Part shown: in pieces, positions 45,288-56,920 of the stretch
Position numbering within the stretch: position 1 is the stretch's first letter
Layout: every line of letters starts with the position of its first letter
Source of the DNA: Alcaligenaceae bacterium
Lineage (GTDB): Bacteria > Pseudomonadota > Gammaproteobacteria > Burkholderiales > Burkholderiaceae_B
Assembly: GCA_013416485.1 (NCBI GenBank)
Contig: JACCEO010000011.1
Span: 1-64,000, forward strand
Direction of reading: 5' to 3'
Length of the DNA: 64,000 nt
Notes under the pieces: generated by a model
The model's input: the letters and a program-made list of their open reading frames with translations, nothing else
Databases searched by the model: none
What the model was told of the DNA's origin: nothing
Translations under genes and position numbers: made by a program

Positions 45288-47909
45288 ATGAAAACCTCTG
45301 AAATACGTCAAAAATTCCTATCGTTTTTTGAATCGAAAGGCCACCAGGTTGTGCCTTCGTCGTCGCTGGTGCCTGGCAACGATCCTACGCTGTTGTTTAC
45401 CAACGCGGGTATGGTCCAGTTCAAGGATGTATTCACAGGCAAGGAAACTCGTCCTTACCATCGGGCGACTTCGTCTCAGCGTTGCGTGCGGGCAGGTGGC
45501 AAGCACAATGACTTGGAGAACGTCGGTTATACCGCACGTCACCATACATTTTTTGAAATGCTGGGCAACTTCAGCTTTGGGGATTACTTCAAACGCGAAG
45601 CCATACACCATGCCTGGGAACTATTGACTCAGGTTTATGGGCTGCCTGCGGAAAAACTGTGGGTCACTGTTTACCATGAGGACGACGAAGCCTATGACAT
45701 TTGGGCTAAAGAAATCGGTGTGCCTGTTGAACGCATCATACGTATAGGTGATGACGAAGGCGGTCGTTATTCTTCGGATAACTTCTGGCAAATGGCTGAC
45801 ACTGGTCCCTGTGGCCCGTGCTCTGAAATTTTTTACGATCACGGTCCAGAAATTTGGGGTGGTCCTCCCGGATCGCCCGAAGAAGACGGTGACCGTTATA
45901 TTGAAATCTGGAATCTGGTGTTCATGCAATTCGAGCGTGACGCGCAAGGCAATATGCCTTTGCTGCCTAAGCCTTGCGTGGATACTGGCATGGGCTTAGA
46001 GCGTATTGCCGCCGTATTGCAGGATGTGCACTCTAACTACGAAATTGATTTGTTTCAGGCATTGATCAAAGCTGCTGCACGTGAAACAGGTACGACCGAT
46101 TTGACCGATAACTCGCTTAAAGTGATTGCCGATCACATACGCGCTTGTAGTTTCTTGATCGTTGATGGTGTTATTCCCAGTAACGAAGGGCGTGGCTACG
46201 TCTTGCGCCGTATCATACGTCGTGCCTTGCGCCACGGCCATAAGTTGGGTCAGTCTGGTGTGTTCTTCCATCGCTTGGTAGCAGATCTAGCTACTCAAAT
46301 GGGTGAAGCCTACCCTGAACTAGTCGCTCAACAAGAGCGTATTGCACAAGTACTTAAGCAAGAAGAGGAACGCTTTAGTCTGACGCTGGAACATGGGATG
46401 AAAATCCTGGATGCGGCTTTGGCTGACATTCCGGAAAGCGGCCGACTGGATGGTCAAACTCTGTTCACTTTGTATGACACCTATGGCTTTCCCGTCGATT
46501 TGACTGCTGATATTTGCCGCGAGCGCAACGTCGAAGTCGATCTGGACGGTTTTGAGGCCGCTATGGAGCGCCAACGCGACCAGGCTCGTGCTGCTGGAAA
46601 GTTCAAAGCTGCCGAAGGATTAAGCTACAACGGAGCCGAAACCCGTTTCGAAGGTTATGACCACCTGCGAAGCCAAGGCAAGGTTGTTGCCTTATACGTC
46701 GATGGCACATCGGTAGATACCGTTGATGCGAGCCAAGAAGCCATTGTGGTGCTGGATGCCACACCTTTTTACGCTGAATCCGGTGGCCAGGTTGGCGACA
46801 CGGGTGTGTTACAAGGCCAGACCGCACGTTTTCAAGTGGGTGATACTCAAAAAATACAAAGCAATGTGTCGGGTCATCACGGGACATTGTTGGAAGGGCG
46901 CCTTGCTGTAGGCGATACCCTGGATGCGCAGGTCGATGCACAGCAGCGTGCGCGCACCATACGTAATCACTCGGCCACACACTTAATGCATAAAGCCTTG
47001 CGCCAAGTGCTGGGCCAGCATGTGCAGCAGCGCGGCTCGCTGGTCGATGCCGATAAAACACGTTTTGACTTTGCCCATGACGCTCCCATGAGTGCCCAGC
47101 AAATTGCCAGCGTCGAACAAATTGTCAACGCCGAAATTTTACTGAACCAAGACGTCGCTGCACAAACCATGTCTTTTGACGAGGCAGTAGAGGGCGGTGC
47201 GGTCGCCTTGTTTGGTGAAAAGTATGGCGATAGCGTGCGTGTATTAGATATAGGCTTTTCGCGCGAGCTATGTGGCGGGACCCACGTAGCCCGTACCGGA
47301 GATATCGGCCTATTTAAAATCTTATCCGAAGGCGGTGTGGCCGCTGGTGTCCGCCGCGTTGAAGCGGTCACAGGTGAAAATGCCTTGAACTGGGTACAGC
47401 AAACCAATGCTGCCCTACAGCACGCTGCCAGCTTGCTGAAAACTCAGCCAGGAGACCTGTCTGATCGCATAGTATTGATGCAAAATCAGTTGCGTACCCT
47501 AGAGCGCGAACGCGATCAATTGCAAAGCAAGCTGGCCGCATCGGCTGGTAATGATTTGGTTAGTCAGGCAGTGGCCTTGAATGGTGATGCCAAGCTACTG
47601 GTTGCGAATATTGCTGGGGCCGATCCTAAAGCATTACGCGGTATGGTGGACCAGCTTAAAGATCGCTTGAAGTCAGCTGTGGTTTTGCTAGCAGCGGTTG
47701 CTGATGGAAAAATCAGTCTGGTAGGCGGCGTTACCGCAGACTTGTCAGGTAAGCTCAAAGCCGGTGATCTGGTCAGTACCGTAGCGGCTCAGGTAGGCGG
47801 TAAAGGCGGTGGTCGTCCTGATATGGCAATGGGTGGTGGCACAGACGTAACTGCTCTGGCTGGTGCGTTGGCTGGTGTAGAAGCCTGGGCTCGCGAACAG
47901 CTAGCCTAA
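45288..47909 (+). CDS. alaS: Alanyl-tRNA synthetase
   Basis: An 873-residue class II synthetase, the usual bacterial length. The catalytic core has [29 protein letters not shown] and the class II motif 3 region [15 protein letters not shown]. The editing domain carries the zinc/editing residues [13 protein letters not shown] and [13 protein letters not shown]. The C-terminal C-Ala domain ends [12 protein letters not shown]. It charges tRNA-Ala. Confidence 0.98.
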   Translation: MKTSEIRQKFLSFFESKGHQVVPSSSLVPGNDPTLLFTNAGMVQFKDVFTGKETRPYHRATSSQRCVRAGGKHNDLENVGYTARHHTFFEMLGNFSFGDYFKREAIHHAWELLTQVYGLPAEKLWVTVYHEDDEAYDIWAKEIGVPVERIIRIGDDEGGRYSSDNFWQMADTGPCGPCSEIFYDHGPEIWGGPPGSPEEDGDRYIEIWNLVFMQFERDAQGNMPLLPKPCVDTGMGLERIAAVLQDVHSNYEIDLFQALIKAAARETGTTDLTDNSLKVIADHIRACSFLIVDGVIPSNEGRGYVLRRIIRRALRHGHKLGQSGVFFHRLVADLATQMGEAYPELVAQQERIAQVLKQEEERFSLTLEHGMKILDAALADIPESGRLDGQTLFTLYDTYGFPVDLTADICRERNVEVDLDGFEAAMERQRDQARAAGKFKAAEGLSYNGAETRFEGYDHLRSQGKVVALYVDGTSVDTVDASQEAIVVLDATPFYAESGGQVGDTGVLQGQTARFQVGDTQKIQSNVSGHHGTLLEGRLAVGDTLDAQVDAQQRARTIRNHSATHLMHKALRQVLGQHVQQRGSLVDADKTRFDFAHDAPMSAQQIASVEQIVNAEILLNQDVAAQTMSFDEAVEGGAVALFGEKYGDSVRVLDIGFSRELCGGTHVARTGDIGLFKILSEGGVAAGVRRVEAVTGENALNWVQQTNAALQHAASLLKTQPGDLSDRIVLMQNQLRTLERERDQLQSKLAASAGNDLVSQAVALNGDAKLLVANIAGADPKALRGMVDQLKDRLKSAVVLLAAVADGKISLVGGVTADLSGKLKAGDLVSTVAAQVGGKGGGRPDMAMGGGTDVTALAGALAGVEAWAREQLA

Positions 47910-47917
47910 TCAAATAA

Positions 47918-47944
47918 CGCGGCAGCTGTCATCTAGCTGCCGCG
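47918..47944 (+). terminator. Stem-loop after alaS
   Basis: CGCGGCAGCT / AGCTGCCGCG form a perfect 10-bp GC-rich stem with a 7-base loop, starting 8 bases past the alaS stop. A weak T tract follows. Confidence 0.7.
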
Positions 47945-47962
47945 CTTCAGTTCCACATAATC

Positions 47963-48211
47963 ATGACGAATACTCTGACCCCACCCACCGCAGACTTGGA
48001 AACCGACGCATCAGGCTTGAAGTGTCCCATGCCTATACTACGTGCCAAAAAAGCCTTGGCACAGCTGGAAAGCGGGCAAATTCTGAAAGTTATCACGACA
48101 GATACCCACGCCTTGCGTGACTTCCAAGCCTTTGCCAAGCAAACTGGCAATACCTTGCTAGCTCAGATCGAGTCTGAAAGCAACATCACTCATTATTTGC
48201 AACGCCGCTAA
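47963..48211 (+). CDS. tusA: TusA-family sulfurtransferase
   Basis: An 82-residue small protein with the sulfur-carrier motif GLKCPMPILRAKKAL (catalytic Cys at about 21) and a typical TusA beta-alpha-beta-alpha fold pattern. TusA proteins relay persulfide sulfur for tRNA thiolation, molybdenum cofactor synthesis or sulfur metabolism; which applies here is open. The xanthine dehydrogenase cluster upstream needs sulfurated molybdenum cofactor, but a direct link is speculative. Confidence 0.88.
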   Translation: MTNTLTPPTADLETDASGLKCPMPILRAKKALAQLESGQILKVITTDTHALRDFQAFAKQTGNTLLAQIESESNITHYLQRR

Positions 48212-48235
48212 TTTTTTGCTTTTCTAAATCTGTAC

Positions 48236-48370
48236 TTAGTGCGTAAAGACGTCATCTAAGGCGGCAGTATCCAAGAAATAGCGGTTGTAGGTACACTCGC
48301 CTACGTTGCCGGGCCCTTTGCGATAGCGGGGGTCCAGAGTGAGCACGACGGGTGACAGCCGATGCCGCAA
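48236..48370 (-). CDS. Possible small protein or gene remnant, 44 aa
   Basis: The 360-base gap between tusA and rpsP holds one coding-like frame on the minus strand. It runs from TTG 48370 to TAA 48236-48238. It includes the text LSPVVLTLDPRYRKGPG and TYNRYFLDTAALDDVF, which looks like real protein. A stop closes the frame at 48383-48385, so it is either a 44-residue protein or the 3' end of a lost gene. No clear ribosome binding site was found and I do not recognise the family. Confidence 0.35.
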   Translation of the reverse strand: MRHRLSPVVLTLDPRYRKGPGNVGECTYNRYFLDTAALDDVFTH

Positions 48371-48571
48371 TAAGTACCAAAGCTAGTGACCGTGTTAAGA
48401 CTAACGCACGTTAAAAAACAAGGCCTTGTGCTTACTGCTATTTGTGCTTTAAGTGCCTTCCCTGATTGCGCCAGACCCCTTGCTTTTAGGCCTGCTACAA
48501 TACGGCTTGCAGTAACTGGCTTACAGGTGCTAAAATGCTTTGTTATTCACACGACTTTCAAAGGATTACCA

Positions 48572-48826
48572 ATGGTTGTGGTTCGTCTGGCCCGTGGTGG
48601 CTCGAAGAAGCGTCCGTTTTACAGTGTTGTAGCTGCCGATTCACGCGATCGTCGCGACGGCCGTTTTATTGAACGCTTGGGTTTTTATAACCCTGTTGCA
48701 AACGAAGGTCAAGAAAACCTGCGTTTGAATATGGAACGCGTTCAGTATTGGGCTGGTAACGGTGCTCAGCTTTCGCCTGCGGTAACTCGCTTGGTTAAAG
48801 AATACTCCGCAAAAGTAGCCGCTTAA
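48572..48826 (+). CDS. rpsP: 30S ribosomal protein S16
   Basis: An 84-residue ribosomal protein beginning [20 protein letters not shown], with the conserved [15 protein letters not shown] choose ATG 48572 because AAAGGA precedes it and S16 always begins here; the longer open frame upstream is not protein-like. It starts the rpsP-rimM-trmD operon. Confidence 0.98.
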   Translation: MVVVRLARGGSKKRPFYSVVAADSRDRRDGRFIERLGFYNPVANEGQENLRLNMERVQYWAGNGAQLSPAVTRLVKEYSAKVAA

Positions 48827-48860
48827 GCGCGCTACTTATTGCTATACCACCAGCGTCCAA

Positions 48861-49484
48861 GTGCTTGTTTCTGATACCTCGTCTGGCGGGGCTCCCGGTG
48901 ACCTGGTTGAACTCGGGCGCGTAGTATCGGCTTATGGGGTGCGTGGTTGGATAAAAATCCAGCCACACGCTGCCAATGGGCAAGTGCTATTGGACGCTAA
49001 AACATGGTGGTTGAAAACGCCTGCTCCTTTAGGGGATGCGGGCGTTTTTTCGTCTGCTCGATCTGTTAAGGTCGCGGCTAGCCGGATGCATTCTGGTACT
49101 GTGATTGCACAATTGGCTGGCATGACTGACAGGGATCAGGCGGAAGCCTTGAGGGGCCATACCGTTTGTGTGCCTAGGTCGGCGTTTCCTGCGACGGATG
49201 ACGATGAGTACTATTGGGTGGATCTGATTGGTTGCCGTTTATTTGGCGAAGATGATCAGGAACAGCCAGTGCTTATTGGTCAGGTGCGTAACGTCATCGA
49301 TAACGGGGCTCATGCGGTTTTGCAGGTGGCCAGGGCTACACAGGCTGATAGCGGTGATTTGCAATTCTTGCAAACAGATAAAGGCCGTGAAATTGAGGTC
49401 TTAGTGCCGTTCGTCAGTGCTCATGTGCATACTGTGGACATCGCCAATAGTGTGCTGCACAGTAATTGGCCTATTGACCTTTAG
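48861..49484 (+). CDS. rimM: Ribosome maturation factor RimM
   Basis: A 207-residue two-domain PRC-barrel protein needed for 30S 3'-domain assembly and binding S19. The N-terminal block has LVELGRVVSAYGVRGWIKI, and the PRC domain has DDDEYYWVDLIGCRLFGED and the end VLVPFVSAHVHTVDIANSVL. The start appears to be GTG 48861, 34 bases after rpsP, without a strong ribosome binding site. Confidence 0.94.
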   Translation: MLVSDTSSGGAPGDLVELGRVVSAYGVRGWIKIQPHAANGQVLLDAKTWWLKTPAPLGDAGVFSSARSVKVAASRMHSGTVIAQLAGMTDRDQAEALRGHTVCVPRSAFPATDDDEYYWVDLIGCRLFGEDDQEQPVLIGQVRNVIDNGAHAVLQVARATQADSGDLQFLQTDKGREIEVLVPFVSAHVHTVDIANSVLHSNWPIDL

Positions 49485-49604
49485 CAGCTCTCTTAACTGC
49501 GTCTCTTAGCCTGCTATCACGCACTGTTTGCTGGTGGAACGGCTCAAATTCATACATATACTGCAGTAGTATTATCGGTATTTGACTCTACCGGCTAGTT
49601 TTCT

Positions 49605-50369
49605 ATGCGCTTTGATGTTGTATCTTTGTTTCCCGATATGTTCAGTGTCGTGCGCGATGCGGGCGTTACTGGGCGTGCCCATAAGCAAAATCTATGGTCT
49701 TTAAACGCATGGAATCCACGTGACTATACCCATGACGTGCATAGAACGGTGGATGATCGACCTTATGGGGGGGGGCCAGGCATGGTGATGCTGGCCGAGC
49801 CGCTGGAGTGCGCGGTAGAGGCCGCTCAGGCTTGCCGTAGTAATGCAGGCTTAACACAGACCGCTCCTGTCATTCTCATGAGCCCAACCGGGCAGCGCTT
49901 TGATCAGGCGATGGCGCAAGAGCTGGCTGCAGGTCCAGGAGCTATTCTGATTTGTGGTCGCTACGAAGGTATCGATCAGCGCTTTATAGATCGTTGCGTG
50001 ACCCGAGAAGTATCGCTAGGGGACTTTGTGTTGTCTGGTGGGGAAATCGCTGCTCTGGCGATTATGGATAGCGTGGTGCGTTTGCTACCAGGGGCTTTGA
50101 ATCATGCAGACTCGGCGTTGGAAGACTCGTTTAATGATAGTTTGACAGGCTTGTTGGATAGCCCCCATTACACGCGACCAGAGCACTATCTGGGTCAGCC
50201 TGTACCTGCGCCTTTGTTATCAGGGCATCATGTCAATATCGCGTCGTGGCGTCGTCAGCAATCCCTTATGTTAACTGCCAGCAGGCGTCCCGATCTGATT
50301 GTGAAAGCTCGCAATGCAGGCTTGCTATCTAAGGCAGACGAGGCCTTTCTTAAGCAGCTGCTTGCATAA
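49605..50369 (+). CDS. trmD: tRNA (guanine-N1)-methyltransferase
   Basis: A 254-residue SPOUT methyltransferase that makes m1G37 in tRNA and prevents +1 frameshifts. Typical blocks are [26 protein letters not shown], the trefoil-knot region [16 protein letters not shown] and [14 protein letters not shown]. It is 120 bases after rimM. The usual next gene rplS is missing; a hairpin and then convergent valS follow. Confidence 0.97.
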   Translation: MRFDVVSLFPDMFSVVRDAGVTGRAHKQNLWSLNAWNPRDYTHDVHRTVDDRPYGGGPGMVMLAEPLECAVEAAQACRSNAGLTQTAPVILMSPTGQRFDQAMAQELAAGPGAILICGRYEGIDQRFIDRCVTREVSLGDFVLSGGEIAALAIMDSVVRLLPGALNHADSALEDSFNDSLTGLLDSPHYTRPEHYLGQPVPAPLLSGHHVNIASWRRQQSLMLTASRRPDLIVKARNAGLLSKADEAFLKQLLA

Positions 50370-50393
50370 AGTCCATCTTGGCTATTTTGGTAG

Positions 50394-50426
50394 GTGTCAT
50401 GCAAAACTTACTGTCCTGCATGACAC
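50394..50426. terminator. Hairpin between convergent trmD and valS
   Basis: GTGTCATGCA / TGCATGACAC form a perfect 10-bp stem with a 13-base loop. It is placed to serve both convergent genes. U tracts are weak. Confidence 0.6.
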
Positions 50427-50439
50427 ATGTTTAGCCTGG

Positions 50440-53304
50440 TTATCGAACTAATTTTCTTAGCTGTTCCTTGACCTTATCCAAGGTGGCGCTAAATTGGTCG
50501 GCTCGTTGTTTTTCCTGCTCGACGACGGCAGCTGGAGCGCGCTCAACAAAGCTGGCATTGCTTAATTTGGCGTGTGTTTTGGCGATTTCACCTTCCAGGC
50601 GAGCAATTTCTTTGCCTAGGCGTAGCTGCTCGGCTTCAACGTCAATTTCTACGTGTAGCATCAACTGGGTTGTCCCAACAATTTGCACAGGTGCGCCTTC
50701 ATCGGGTAGTTGATCAACGATGCTGACGCTTTCCAGTTTGGCCAAAGCGACTAAGTAAGCGCTATTGGCTTGCAGGACTGCGCTGTCCCCTTGGGCAATT
50801 AAGGGGACGCGTGCGGCAGGCGATAGGCTCATTTCACCACGCAAAGCTCGTACGGCATCGACCTGCGCTTTCAGTGCGGTGACCTGGGCTTCGGCGACTG
50901 GTGCCAATGCTTCCAGATTGGCAAGCGGCCAGGGTTGTACGCACAAGCTGGCTTGTTGGTCAGTGGCGCGTTTGCCAGCAACAACAGAGACTTTTTGCCA
51001 TAGTTCCTCGGTGATAAACGGAATAATGGGGTGAGCCAGGCGCAGCACGGTTTCAAGCACGCGTATCAGTGTACGGCGTGTGCCTAGTTGTTGGGCGGGT
51101 GTGCCGTGTTGCAATTGTACTTTGGCCAGCTCTACATACCAGTCGCAGTATTCATCCCAGACGAAGTGATAAATGGCATTAGCAATGTTGTCGAAGCGGT
51201 AATCCGTGAAGCCTCGTTCCACGTCAGTTTCCAAGCGTTGTAATTGGCTGATGATCCATTCGTCAACAAACGATAGTTCAGGCTGTATGCCGGACAAATC
51301 ATTATCTGTTAAGGCATGGCCTTCGGTGTTCATCAAGACATACCGTGTGGCATTCCACAATTTATTGCAGAAATTACGATAGCCCTCGCAACGTTTTAGG
51401 TCGAAGTTGATGTTGCGACCCAGAGTGGCGTAGGCCGCCATCGTGAAACGCAAGGCGTCAGTGCCGTAGGCAGGGAAGCCGTCGGGGTAGTTTTTTTGGG
51501 TGGTTTTGCGAATTTGATCAGCTTGGCGTGGGTTCATTAGGCCGCTGGTGCGCTTTTCCAGCAGCTTTTCCAAAGAGATGCCGTCAATGAGGTCTACGGG
51601 ATCTATGGTATTACCCCGCGATTTACTCATTTTTTTGCCTTCCATGTCACAGACTAATCCATGAACATAGACGGTTTTGAAGGGCACTTTGCCGGTCAAA
51701 TGCATGCTCATCATGACCATGCGTGCAACCCAGAAGAAAATAATATCGAAGCCTGTAACCAGGACGCTGGAGGGTAGGTAGCGTTCAAGGTCAGGAGTTT
51801 GCTCGGGCCAGCCCAAGTCGGTAAATGGTACTAAGGCTGATGAAAACCAGGTATCTAGTACATCTTCATCACGGCGTAGTGGGCCGGTTACGCCAGCAGC
51901 GACAGCCTGTGCTTCAGCATCCGCTTGGTTGCGTGCAACGAAGATTTGGCCATCCTCAGAGTACCAGGCCGGTATTTGGTGGCCCCACCACAGTTGGCGA
52001 GAAATGCACCAGTCTTGGATATTTTCCAGCCATTGGTTGTAGGTAGTTGACCAGTTGTCTGGATAGAAGTTGATGCGCCCGTCAGCGACCGCATCTAAAG
52101 CAACTTGGGTAATGCTTTTTCCTGGGTGCTGTGCCGTGTCTGGAGCGGGTTTGCTCATGGCAACAAACCACTGGTCAGTCAGCATGGGCTCAATGACCGT
52201 GTCGGTACGGTCGCCGCGTGGCACCATGAGTTTGTGTGGCTTAACGGCCTGTAGGGCATCGGCAGCTTTCAGGTCTTCAACAACCAGCTTGCGCGCTTCA
52301 AATCGGTCCATGCCCTGATAGCGTTCGGGTGCGGTATCGGCAATTTTTGCATCTAGTGTCAGTATGCTGATGGTGTCCAGTTGATGGCGCTGGCCTACGG
52401 CATAGTCGTTGAAGTCGTGTGCAGGGGTGACCTTGACCACGCCTGTGCCAAATTCACGGTCTACGTAGTCGTCGGCAATAACAGGGATCTGGCGGCCTAC
52501 CAGGGGTAGGGTGACAGTGCTGCCTATCAGGTGAGCATAGCGTTCGTCTTCGGGGTGCACCATAACCGCCACGTCACCCAGCATGGTTTCTGGACGGGTA
52601 GTAGCAACCACCAGGTGCGTCAGGCCGTTGACCGCTTGGGTCAGTGGGTAGCGAATCTCCCACATAAAGCCGTCTTCTTCCTCGCTTACAACCTCAAGGT
52701 CGGATACGGCTGTGCCCAGTACGGGATCCCAGTTGACCAGGCGCTTGCCGCGATAAATCAGGCCTTGTTCGTGCAGGCGCACAAAAGTTTCTACAACGCC
52801 AACTGACAGCTTGTCGTCCATAGTGAAGTATTCACGTGCCCAGTCGGCAGACGAACCCAAGCGACGGAACTGTTCGGTAATGGCGCTACCAGATTCCTCT
52901 TTCCATTCCCAGACCTTTTTGACGAAGTCAGTGCGGCCCAGGTCATGACGCGAGATGTTTTGGGCGTCTAGCTGGCGTTCCACCACGATTTGTGTGGCGA
53001 TGCCTGCGTGGTCTGTACCGGGTACCAGCACGGTGTCGTCGCCGCGCATGCGGTGATAGCGTGTTAACCCATCCATAATGGTTTGATTAAACGCGTGACC
53101 CATGTGCAATGTGCCCGTTACGTTGGGTGGCGGAAACTGAATCACAAAGGGCTGGCTAGTGTGCGGGGCAGTGGGGGCTACGTGTTGGCCGCCGGCAAAA
53201 TACCCTAAGCTTTCCCATTGCGCATACCAGCGCGCCTCAATATCTTGAGGTTCAAAGCTTTTAGAGAGTTGTTCGGGCTGGAGTGTCGCTGATGGTGTTG
53301 TCAT
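50440..53304 (-). CDS. valS: Valyl-tRNA synthetase
   Basis: A 954-residue class Ia synthetase. The HIGH-type motif is [14 protein letters not shown] and the KMSKS motif is [14 protein letters not shown]. The CP1 editing domain lies between them, and a C-terminal coiled-coil arm ([17 protein letters not shown], about 880-950) is typical of ValRS. I choose ATG 53304 (MTTPSATLQ); the frame stays open to 53406 but the extra 34 residues do not look like the family. It is transcribed against trmD and divergently from ndk. Confidence 0.97.
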   Translation of the reverse strand: MTTPSATLQPEQLSKSFEPQDIEARWYAQWESLGYFAGGQHVAPTAPHTSQPFVIQFPPPNVTGTLHMGHAFNQTIMDGLTRYHRMRGDDTVLVPGTDHAGIATQIVVERQLDAQNISRHDLGRTDFVKKVWEWKEESGSAITEQFRRLGSSADWAREYFTMDDKLSVGVVETFVRLHEQGLIYRGKRLVNWDPVLGTAVSDLEVVSEEEDGFMWEIRYPLTQAVNGLTHLVVATTRPETMLGDVAVMVHPEDERYAHLIGSTVTLPLVGRQIPVIADDYVDREFGTGVVKVTPAHDFNDYAVGQRHQLDTISILTLDAKIADTAPERYQGMDRFEARKLVVEDLKAADALQAVKPHKLMVPRGDRTDTVIEPMLTDQWFVAMSKPAPDTAQHPGKSITQVALDAVADGRINFYPDNWSTTYNQWLENIQDWCISRQLWWGHQIPAWYSEDGQIFVARNQADAEAQAVAAGVTGPLRRDEDVLDTWFSSALVPFTDLGWPEQTPDLERYLPSSVLVTGFDIIFFWVARMVMMSMHLTGKVPFKTVYVHGLVCDMEGKKMSKSRGNTIDPVDLIDGISLEKLLEKRTSGLMNPRQADQIRKTTQKNYPDGFPAYGTDALRFTMAAYATLGRNINFDLKRCEGYRNFCNKLWNATRYVLMNTEGHALTDNDLSGIQPELSFVDEWIISQLQRLETDVERGFTDYRFDNIANAIYHFVWDEYCDWYVELAKVQLQHGTPAQQLGTRRTLIRVLETVLRLAHPIIPFITEELWQKVSVVAGKRATDQQASLCVQPWPLANLEALAPVAEAQVTALKAQVDAVRALRGEMSLSPAARVPLIAQGDSAVLQANSAYLVALAKLESVSIVDQLPDEGAPVQIVGTTQLMLHVEIDVEAEQLRLGKEIARLEGEIAKTHAKLSNASFVERAPAAVVEQEKQRADQFSATLDKVKEQLRKLVR

Positions 53305-53494
53305 TGGTGTAAATAAAAGAGGCCAGGGCCGCCAAGGCGGGTAAGGTCTGACTATATAGGAAACCGAGGGGCAAAGCCCTATTTTAAGGTAGGGCGCATA
53401 CCGCATGGCATGTTAAAATGTTTGGCTAACATAAACTTTAGCAAAGTTCTTGTTTTTATTGGAAAAACCGCTATATCACCTTTTGGGATTTTAC

Positions 53495-53920
53495 ATGGCT
53501 ATTGAACGCACCCTTTCTATTATCAAACCTGATGCTGTTGCCAAGAACGTTATCGGCCAGATTGTCGCCCGTTTCGAACAGGCTGACCTTAAAGTTATCG
53601 CCGCACGCTTGCAGCAATTGTCGCGTAACGACGCAGAACGTTTCTACGCTGTTCACAGCGAGCGTCCTTTCTACAAAGACCTGGTTGATTTCATGGTGTC
53701 GGGTCCTGTATTTATTCAGGTGCTTGAAGGCGAAAACGCCATTCAGAAAAACCGCGACCTGATGGGCGCCACCAATCCTAAAGAAGCCGAAGCAGGCACA
53801 ATACGCGCCGACTTCGCTGACAGCATTGACGCCAATGCTGTACATGGTTCGGATGCTCCAGAAACTGCTGCTGTTGAAATTGCCTTCTTCTTCCCTGAAA
53901 GCAACGTTCACAGCCGTTAA
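53495..53920 (+). CDS. ndk: Nucleoside-diphosphate kinase
   Basis: A 141-residue enzyme beginning [21 protein letters not shown], with the active-site His in [20 protein letters not shown]. It balances NTP and dNTP pools by phosphate transfer. ATG 53495 is the conserved start. It begins a long co-directional series of housekeeping genes up to the right edge. Confidence 0.98.
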   Translation: MAIERTLSIIKPDAVAKNVIGQIVARFEQADLKVIAARLQQLSRNDAERFYAVHSERPFYKDLVDFMVSGPVFIQVLEGENAIQKNRDLMGATNPKEAEAGTIRADFADSIDANAVHGSDAPETAAVEIAFFFPESNVHSR

Positions 53921-53954
53921 TTGCTGATTTTATCCGTACACCCACTCTATCATT

Positions 53955-55106
53955 ATGTCTACTCCCGAAACTATTAATTTATTAGGTCTTGATTCCGCAG
54001 CGCTCGTCTCTTTGGTCGAGCAGTGGGGGGGCAAGCCGTTTCGGGCCAAGCAATTGCAACGGTGGGTGCATCAGCGTGGAGTCGATTCTTTCGACCTCAT
54101 GACGGATCTGGCGCGCGACTTCCGCACGCAACTTGCTGAAAGTTGCTCGGTAAGCGCGCCTCCTGTATCTACCGAACAGCGCTCCAGTGACGGTACGCGC
54201 AAGTGGTTGTTTGACGTTGGTAATAACAACGCTGTAGAAACCGTTTTCATACCCGAAGATGACCGCGGTACCTTGTGCATCTCCAGCCAAGCGGGTTGTA
54301 CGGTAGCGTGTCCGTTTTGCTCTACGGGTTATCAGGGGTTTAATCGCAACCTGACAACCGCTGAAATTATTGGTCAGCTTTGGTATGCGCGGCGTGCCGT
54401 ACAGGCCGATCTAGAAACCGCGCGTATAGGGGGTGTGGTATCCACGGCCGATCCCGCTCGCGTGATCAGTAATGTCGTGTTCATGGGCATGGGTGAACCC
54501 TTGCTAAATTACGATCAGGTTTTAGGTGCCTTGCGTTTAATGTTAGACGACAATGCTTACGGCTTGTCGCGTCGCAGGGTTACGGTATCGACTTCTGGTG
54601 TTGTGCCTTTCATAGATCGCCTGGGCCAAGAATGCCCAGTTGCTTTGGCTGTGTCTTTGCATGCACCCAACGATCAATTGCGTGATCGTTTAGTCCCCTT
54701 GAATCGCAAGTACCCTCTGGCTGAATTATTGGCCGCCTGCAATCGTTATTTGCAGTTTGCTCCTCGTGACTTCATTACTTTCGAATACATTATGCTGGAT
54801 GGTGTCAACGACACCGACCAGCATGCAAAGGAATTAGTTACTATTGCGCAACAAGTTCGTTGCAAATTCAACCTGATTCCATTCAATCCATTTCCACAGT
54901 CTGGTCTTAAACGCTCATCAGCGGCCAGGGTGCGTCAGTTCGCTGGGTTGTTGATGGACGCAGGCGTAGTAACTACCGTAAGAAAAACGCGTGGCGATGA
55001 CATCGCTGCAGCATGCGGGCAGTTGGCTGGCGATGTCCAGGACCGCACCCGTATCCAGCAGCGTTTGCCCAATCGCGCCGTTATTCCTATTCACCAGGAA
55101 CGTTGA
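53955..55106 (+). CDS. rlmN: Dual-specificity 23S rRNA A2503 / tRNA A37 C2-methyltransferase
   Basis: A 383-residue radical-SAM enzyme. The cluster motif is [15 protein letters not shown], with the [10 protein letters not shown] glycine-rich SAM segment, [16 protein letters not shown] and a C-terminal catalytic Cys region ([15 protein letters not shown]). It methylates A2503 of 23S rRNA and A37 of some tRNAs. Its stop overlaps the next start (TGATG). Confidence 0.97.
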   Translation: MSTPETINLLGLDSAALVSLVEQWGGKPFRAKQLQRWVHQRGVDSFDLMTDLARDFRTQLAESCSVSAPPVSTEQRSSDGTRKWLFDVGNNNAVETVFIPEDDRGTLCISSQAGCTVACPFCSTGYQGFNRNLTTAEIIGQLWYARRAVQADLETARIGGVVSTADPARVISNVVFMGMGEPLLNYDQVLGALRLMLDDNAYGLSRRRVTVSTSGVVPFIDRLGQECPVALAVSLHAPNDQLRDRLVPLNRKYPLAELLAACNRYLQFAPRDFITFEYIMLDGVNDTDQHAKELVTIAQQVRCKFNLIPFNPFPQSGLKRSSAARVRQFAGLLMDAGVVTTVRKTRGDDIAAACGQLAGDVQDRTRIQQRLPNRAVIPIHQER

Positions 55107-55594
55107 TGACTCAAGCCTCACCACCACTGTCTGATCGCGTTGATGCCGCTACGGCTATCGGGCTGGGTAGCACATTACGCGCGCTGCGCGAGGCCCAGCG
55201 CCTATCCCCATCAGAAGTTTCTTCGCGTTTAAAGTTTTCCATTACTCAGGTCGATGCCTTAGAAACCGAACAATGGGACCTCTTGCCCACTGGCATGCCT
55301 CTACGGGGTTTTGTGAAAAACTATGGCCGCTTCCTAGAGGCTGATGTCAATGCTCTGCTAAGCATGCTAGATCATCAGGTGGGACCGGTCAAAACCAGCT
55401 TTGTTAATGCTGGTACACCTAGTTCCTTGGCCCCAACAGATCTGCATGTACAGGGTGATCCTGTGCGTCGGCCTTGGGGATGGTTGCTTGTTATTCTGGC
55501 CTTGTTGTTTGTAGCGGCTTTTTACGCTATTGAACGCGGCTGGGTTCCTGAATCATGGCTGGTACTGGACTGGCTAAAATCACTGAAATCATGA
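55106..55594 (+). CDS. rodZ: Shortened RodZ-like HTH membrane protein
   Basis: A 162-residue protein. A cytoplasmic Cro/CI-type HTH ([22 protein letters not shown], then [20 protein letters not shown]) is followed by one membrane segment ([21 protein letters not shown], about 130-150) and a stop about a dozen residues after it. Typical RodZ proteins are 250-350 residues, with a periplasmic DUF4115 domain that is absent here. RodZ links MreB filaments to the wall-elongation machine through the cytoplasmic domain, which is retained. The position between rlmN and ispG is the standard rodZ place. Confidence 0.82.
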   Translation: MTQASPPLSDRVDAATAIGLGSTLRALREAQRLSPSEVSSRLKFSITQVDALETEQWDLLPTGMPLRGFVKNYGRFLEADVNALLSMLDHQVGPVKTSFVNAGTPSSLAPTDLHVQGDPVRRPWGWLLVILALLFVAAFYAIERGWVPESWLVLDWLKSLKS

Positions 55595-56907
55595 CAGATA
55601 CCCTAGGCGCCTCGGGTGCCAACCTGCCTTTGCCTGTAGGCGCTGCCAAATCACGGCTTACCCGTGGTGCGGTTGTACGCTGGGGCGATACGGCAGTACA
55701 AATTGGTGGTCGTGCGCCTGTAGTGGTGCAGTCCATGACAAATACCGACACTGTGGACGCTATTGCTACCGCCATACAAGTCAAAGAACTGGCTATGGCA
55801 GGTTCTGAATTGGTGCGTATCACGGTCAATACGCCAGAAGCAGCACAAGAAGTGCCGGCCATACGTGAACAGTTAGACCGCATGGGGGTATCTGTCCCCT
55901 TGGTAGGTGACTTCCACTATAACGGCCACAAGCTGCTTAGTCAGTATCCTGAATGTGCCCAGGCCTTATCCAAATACCGTATTAACCCAGGCAATATGGG
56001 TGGTGGTAAAAAACGCGACGATAATTTCTCGCAAATGATAGATATTGCCTGTCGCTACCAGAAGCCAGTCCGTATAGGCGTCAACTGGGGCAGTCTGGAT
56101 CACGAGCTCATGGCACGCATGATGGATGAAAACAGCCGGCGGGCGCAGCCTTGGACGGCACAGGCCGTTATGCGTGATGCCCTGGTGGTCTCTGCTATCA
56201 GTAATGCTCAGCGCGCCGAAGAATTAGGCTTGTCGCCTAACGCTATCGTGCTGTCCTGCAAAGTCAGTCATGTCCAGGATTTAATCACTGTTTATCAAGA
56301 CTTGTCATCACGCTGCGATTACCCTTTGCATCTGGGTTTAACCGAGGCAGGTATGGGCAGTAAGGGCATAGTGGCTTCTACCGCAGCCTTGGCTGTGCTG
56401 TTGCAGCAAGGTATAGGCGACACCATACGAATCTCATTGACCCCTGAACCTGGTGGTGATCGTACGCGTGAAGTGGTTGTTGCCCAAGAGATTTTGCAGA
56501 CTATGGGTTTGCGTGCCTTTACACCTATGGTGGTTGCTTGCCCAGGTTGTGGTCGCACTAGCAGTACCGTTTTTCAAGAATTGGCTGACAGCATACAAAC
56601 CTATTTACGCCAACAGATGCCGGTTTGGAAAACCCTTTACCCTGGTGTCGAAACCATGAATGTTGCCGTCATGGGGTGCGTAGTTAATGGGCCGGGCGAA
56701 AGCCGTCACGCCGATATCGGTATTAGTTTGCCTGGTACCGGGGAAGTGCCGTCTGCGCCGGTTTACATTGATGGTGAACGCACCCAGACTCTGAAAGGCG
56801 ATACCATTGCGCAAGAATTTCAGTCCATTGTCGAACAGTATGTGCAGCGGCGCTATGGTGCGCCACTGGTGTCCGACGCAACCGAATCGGGTCCTGTTAC
56901 CCAATAA
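55591..56907 (+). CDS. ispG: 4-hydroxy-3-methylbut-2-enyl-diphosphate synthase
   Basis: A 438-residue enzyme of the MEP isoprenoid pathway converting MEcPP to HMBPP. The TIM-barrel half has [11 protein letters not shown] and INPGNMGGG. The 4Fe-4S half has [15 protein letters not shown] and [18 protein letters not shown], giving the cluster cysteines. I choose ATG 55591, overlapping the rodZ stop (ATGA); a start at 55555 inside rodZ is possible but less likely. Confidence 0.96.
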   Translation: MTDTLGASGANLPLPVGAAKSRLTRGAVVRWGDTAVQIGGRAPVVVQSMTNTDTVDAIATAIQVKELAMAGSELVRITVNTPEAAQEVPAIREQLDRMGVSVPLVGDFHYNGHKLLSQYPECAQALSKYRINPGNMGGGKKRDDNFSQMIDIACRYQKPVRIGVNWGSLDHELMARMMDENSRRAQPWTAQAVMRDALVVSAISNAQRAEELGLSPNAIVLSCKVSHVQDLITVYQDLSSRCDYPLHLGLTEAGMGSKGIVASTAALAVLLQQGIGDTIRISLTPEPGGDRTREVVVAQEILQTMGLRAFTPMVVACPGCGRTSSTVFQELADSIQTYLRQQMPVWKTLYPGVETMNVAVMGCVVNGPGESRHADIGISLPGTGEVPSAPVYIDGERTQTLKGDTIAQEFQSIVEQYVQRRYGAPLVSDATESGPVTQ

Positions 56908-56920
56908 TCAAGAATAGTTT

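Noticed and set aside
48386-48571. In-frame extension upstream of rpsP
   Set aside because: S16 begins [10 protein letters not shown], with AAAGGA just before ATG 48572. The extension has promoter-like sequence and no conserved protein text.
53305-53406. 34-codon extension of valS
   Set aside because: It is not typical of ValRS and covers the divergent ndk promoter region. MTTPSATLQ is the plausible start.
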